Source of the DNA: Acidobacteriota bacterium
Lineage (GTDB): Bacteria > Actinomycetota > Acidimicrobiia > Acidimicrobiales > Ilumatobacteraceae
Assembly: GCA_018969685.1 (NCBI GenBank)
Contig: JAGWXX010000006.1
Span: 1 to 50,884, forward strand
Length of the DNA: 50,884 bases
Direction: 5' to 3'
Positions 47,615 to 50,884 of the stretch are shown here, in pieces; position 1 is the first letter of the stretch; the number at the start of each line of letters is the position of its first letter. Both the position numbers and the translations under genes were made by a program. The notes below the pieces were generated by a model, which saw only the letters and a program-made list of their open reading frames with translations, had not been told where the DNA came from and did not search any database.

Positions 47615-47644
47615 ATGCGACGGAGCCGGCGGCACGGGGCGTGA
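47615..47644 (+). CDS. Candidate leaderless leader peptide MRRSRRHGA
   Basis: 9-codon ORF whose TGA overlaps the methyltransferase GTG (GTGA); 6 nt after TAGCCT. Confidence 0.45.
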   Translation: MRRSRRHGA

Positions 47645-48390
47645 CCGAGTGGTGGCGCCCGGAGCACCTCGCAGAGGCCGAGCGCCGGTCGCGGGAGTCT
47701 GACCCCGACGCGACGACGGTCGAGAGCGACTTCGGCTCGTACCGGCGCATCGCCGCGGGTGGCGACCTCGTCGCATCGGGCCTCGCGCTGCACAACGACC
47801 TCGACCCCGGCACGAAGGTGGAGCTGGTGGCACGCCGCGCCGGCCTGATGCGCGGATCCGCGCCGTCGTCGGTGCTCGACGCGGGGTGCGGCGCCGGCTA
47901 CACCACGGCCGCCCTCGCCCGGCTCTTCCCCTCGGCACGGGTGACCGGCGTGGACATCTCGCACGACGCCGTGGCGTACGCCCGTGCGACCCATTCCGGC
48001 GCGGACTTCCGCGCAGAGGCGATCTCCCCGTCGTCGCCGCCCGAGGGGACGTTCGACGCCGTCTTCTGCTTCGAGTTCTACCCGTTCACGCGCAACGCCG
48101 ACGCCGCGGAGCAGGCCGGCTACCTGCGCGCATTCGCGTCGCGGCTCGCCCCCGGCGGGCGCATCGTCGTCTACCAGACGTGGCGCAACCCGAACTCGCT
48201 CGGCGCGGTCTACCGCGAGGTGCGCGCCGCGCTGCCCGACCTCGCGTTCCGCAAGCGCCTCACCGCGCACCCACGGCTCGCGGCTCGGCTGCCGATCGCG
48301 CTCGCGTGGGCGGCATCGTGGGCCGGGACCGTGCTCGCACGGCGCGACTGGCTGAAGCCGATCGTCGTCGTCACGAGGCGCGGCGGGTGA
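47641..48390 (+). CDS. SAM-dependent class I methyltransferase
   Basis: VLDAGCGAGYTTAALARLFPSARVTGVDIS, FDAVFCFEFYPF, LAPGGRIVVYQTW. Confidence 0.85.
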   Translation: MTEWWRPEHLAEAERRSRESDPDATTVESDFGSYRRIAAGGDLVASGLALHNDLDPGTKVELVARRAGLMRGSAPSSVLDAGCGAGYTTAALARLFPSARVTGVDISHDAVAYARATHSGADFRAEAISPSSPPEGTFDAVFCFEFYPFTRNADAAEQAGYLRAFASRLAPGGRIVVYQTWRNPNSLGAVYREVRAALPDLAFRKRLTAHPRLAARLPIALAWAASWAGTVLARRDWLKPIVVVTRRGG

Positions 48391-49649
48391 CGACGGGCGC
48401 CGTCGGGCGGCTCCGTTCCTCGCTGCCCGAGGGCACGGCCGTCGTCGGGGCGGGACTGTTCGTCGGCGGCGCATCGGCGTACGTCTTCTTCAAGATCGGG
48501 CAGCTCGCGCTCGGCCAGGACGGCTTCAAGCCGATCGTCGCCCTGTGGTTCGTCCTGTTCACGCTGGCGCCGGGCTTCCTGCTGCCGATCGAGCAGGAGG
48601 CGAGCCGCGCAATCGCCCACCGGCGCGCGACCGGAACGGGGTACGGACCCGTCGTGCGGCGCATGGCGGGACTCGCCGCGGTCGTCGTCGCCGTGCTCGT
48701 CCTGCTCGTCGCGGCGGCGTCTCCCGCACTGACCGACCATCTCTTCGAGGGCTCGTCGGTGGTGACGCTCTGCCTCGTGCTCTCCCTCGTCGCCGCCGCG
48801 CCGATGCACCTCCTGCGCGGCACCAGCTCGGGCGGCGGTGCGTTCGGTTCGTACGCCGCGATCGTCGCGCTCGACGGCGGGGTGCGGGTCGCGGCGTGTG
48901 CGGCGCTGTGGCTCATGGGCGTCGAGGGACCGGGTCCCTACGCGCTGGCCGTCGCGGCATCGCCCCTCGTCGCCGCGGCAGCCGTCGCGGGCGCGCGCCG
49001 TCCCCCGCTCGCCGACGGCCCGCCGGCGGCGCTGGCGGACGTGGCGCCGAACCTCGGGTGGCTGCTCGTCGGGCAGCTCTTTGCCTCCGCGCTCATCAAC
49101 GCCGGGCCGATCACCGTCGACCTGCTCGGCACGGGCTCCGACCCGGCGTCCGTCACGCGCTTCGGCAACGCGGTCATCTTCGCCCGCATCCCGTTGTTCC
49201 TGTTCCAGGCGGTGCAGGCCGCGCTGCTGCCGAAGCTCGCCTCGCTCGCGGCGGCCAGCGACCTGACGGAGTTCCGCGACGGACTCCGGCGGCTCGTGGC
49301 CGTCGTGTCGGCCATCGGGGCGGCAGGCGTCGCCGGCGCGTGGGTCGTGGGGCCACCGGTCCTCGAGCTCGTCTACGACACCACGGTCGACGGCAGGACG
49401 CTCATGCTGCTCGCGCTGTCCAGCGCGCTCGTGATGCTCGCGCTGTCGATCGCCCAGGCCGTGGTCGCGCTCGGAGGACACTCCCGCGTCGCCCTCGCAT
49501 GGGTCGCCGCCTTCGCGTGCTACGTGCTCGTCGCGTGGCTCGCGGCCGACGGCCTCTATCTGCGCGTCGAGCTGGCGCTCGTCGCCAGTTCGGCGACGGT
49601 GCTCGCGGTGCTCGCGCTGTCGCTGCGCCGACTGCTCGCGTCGCGCTGA
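48387..49649 (+). CDS. Polysaccharide/lipid flippase-like multi-TM protein (MOP superfamily)
   Basis: About 12 hydrophobic segments, oligosaccharide-flippase-like; GTGA overlap with methyltransferase gene. Confidence 0.7.
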   Translation: MTTGAVGRLRSSLPEGTAVVGAGLFVGGASAYVFFKIGQLALGQDGFKPIVALWFVLFTLAPGFLLPIEQEASRAIAHRRATGTGYGPVVRRMAGLAAVVVAVLVLLVAAASPALTDHLFEGSSVVTLCLVLSLVAAAPMHLLRGTSSGGGAFGSYAAIVALDGGVRVAACAALWLMGVEGPGPYALAVAASPLVAAAAVAGARRPPLADGPPAALADVAPNLGWLLVGQLFASALINAGPITVDLLGTGSDPASVTRFGNAVIFARIPLFLFQAVQAALLPKLASLAAASDLTEFRDGLRRLVAVVSAIGAAGVAGAWVVGPPVLELVYDTTVDGRTLMLLALSSALVMLALSIAQAVVALGGHSRVALAWVAAFACYVLVAWLAADGLYLRVELALVASSATVLAVLALSLRRLLASR

Positions 49650-49650
49650 G

Positions 49651-50637
49651 TCAGCGCCGCAGGCGCGCCGACTCGTAGGCCAGGTCGTGCTCGACCATCA
49701 TGGCCACCAGCTCGCGGAACCCCACCTCGGGCCTCCACCCCAGCTGCTCGCGCGCCTTCGTCGGATCGCCGATCAGCAGGTCGACCTCGGCCGGACGGAA
49801 GAACTTCGGATCCTGCCGGACGTACGGGCGCCAGTCGCCCATTCCCAGCTGCTCGAACGTGAGCTCGAGGAACTCCTCGACCGAGTGCGTCTCGCCGGTG
49901 GCGATGACGTAGTCGTCGGGCTGGTCCTGCTGGAGCATGAGCCACATCGCCTTCACGTAGTCGCCGGCGTAGCCCCAGTCGCGCTTGGCGTCGAGGTTGC
50001 CGAGCACCAGCTCGCGGTCGACGCCCAGCTTGATGCGCGCCGCGGTGTTCGTGATCTTGCGGGTGACGAACTCGAGGCCGCGCTTCGGTCCCTCGTGGTT
50101 GAAGAGGATGCCCGAGCACGCGTAGAGGCCGTAGCTCTCGCGGTAGTTGACGGTGATGTGGTGGCCGAACACCTTGGCCACGCCGTACGGCGACCGGGGA
50201 TGGAACGGGGTGAGCTCGTTCTGCGGCACCTCGCGCACCTTGCCGAACATCTCCGACGAGGAAGCCTGGTAGAAGCGGATCGGGTTGTTCTGCGGCCCGC
50301 CGACGATGCGCACCGCCTCGAGCGCGCGCAGCACGCCGAGGCCCGTCACGTTCGCCGTGAGCTCTGCCTGGTTGAACGACATCGCGACGAACGAGATCGC
50401 GCCGAGGTTGTAGAACTCGTCGGGCTGCACCTGCTCGATCGCCTTGACGAGGCTGGTGAGGTCGTTGAGGTCGCCGGGCACCACCTCGACGAACGGCAGC
50501 TCGTCGCGCAGCATCTCGGCCCGGGGGTTGTGCTGCCCCTTCATCATCCCGCAGACGCGGTAGCCCCTGCCGTGGAGGAACTCGGCGAGGTGCCGCCCGT
50601 CCTGTCCGGTGATGCCGGTGATGAATGCGGTCGGCAT
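49651..50637 (-). CDS. gmd: GDP-mannose 4,6-dehydratase
   Basis: [74 protein letters not shown]. Confidence 0.95.
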   Translation of the reverse strand: MPTAFITGITGQDGRHLAEFLHGRGYRVCGMMKGQHNPRAEMLRDELPFVEVVPGDLNDLTSLVKAIEQVQPDEFYNLGAISFVAMSFNQAELTANVTGLGVLRALEAVRIVGGPQNNPIRFYQASSSEMFGKVREVPQNELTPFHPRSPYGVAKVFGHHITVNYRESYGLYACSGILFNHEGPKRGLEFVTRKITNTAARIKLGVDRELVLGNLDAKRDWGYAGDYVKAMWLMLQQDQPDDYVIATGETHSVEEFLELTFEQLGMGDWRPYVRQDPKFFRPAEVDLLIGDPTKAREQLGWRPEVGFRELVAMMVEHDLAYESARLRR

Positions 50638-50679
50638 GGGCGTGACGAATCTACCAGTGCCCATCGTTACGATCGGCGC

Positions 50680-50884
50680 GTGGTCACCGTGCTCGCTGGA
50701 GGCGTCGGCGCGGCGCGCTTCCTCCGCGGGCTCTCCATGGCGACCGGCCCCGCGTCGATCGTGGCGGTCGTCAACACCGGCGACGACGCCGTGCTGCACG
50801 GCCTGCACGTCTCGCCGGACATCGACACCGTCGTCTACACGCTGGCATCCGCGATCGACCGGGACCGCGGCTGGGGGCTGTCGG
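50680..50884 (+). CDS. cofD: 2-phospho-L-lactate transferase CofD/FbiA (F420 biosynthesis), partial at window end
   Basis: [20 protein letters not shown]...[36 protein letters not shown]6-GTG upstream. Confidence 0.9.
   Translation, partial: MVTVLAGGVGAARFLRGLSMATGPASIVAVVNTGDDAVLHGLHVSPDIDTVVYTLASAIDRDRGWGLS

Noticed and set aside
44134-48390. 1418-aa plus-strand ORF
   Set aside because: Its first ~1170 codons are antisense to the GT2/TM gene and compositionally spurious. Only the C-terminal part from 47641 is a real gene (methyltransferase).

Overview
High-GC actinobacterial chromosome segment. Gene content and style suggest Acidimicrobiia or a relative, but this is inference only. It is densely packed with about 41 supportable genes. 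I see no rRNA, tRNA, CRISPR array, transposase or phage gene. Main blocks: phoX; furA-katG; two divergent lipoprotein genes; nhaA; terC; a dprE2-dprE1-ubiA (decaprenyl-phospho-arabinose) operon; amtB; a 7-gene catabolic operon (ALDH, HIBADH-like, class II aldolase, TauD/GBBH-like oxygenase, MDR-ADH, enolase-superfamily enzyme, FAD oxidase); a Stf0-type sulfotransferase; menB; trmH/spoU; secA-prfB-ftsE-ftsX-enoyl-CoA hydratase-globin; ahcY; Trm112-like; phosphomannomutase; DUF3499; ftsH; GT2/multi-TM - DUF5719 - thioredoxin; methyltransferase-flippase; gmd; and the start of cofD. No textbook novel defence or mobile system is visible. The strongest unusual signals are in expression architecture: (i) about 15 genes have a TAnnnT -10 hexamer 6-10 nt before an ATG/GTG (leaderless transcripts); (ii) a symmetric -10 at 6615-6621 appears to serve two leaderless genes in opposite directions; (iii) a leaderless 9-codon Arg-rich leader ORF (MRRSRRHGA) ends in a GTGA overlap with a methyltransferase gene; (iv) TAG stop codons double as the start of the next gene's -10. 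Also notable are an uncharacterised catabolic operon and a DprE1 with Ala at the benzothiazinone-target Cys position.
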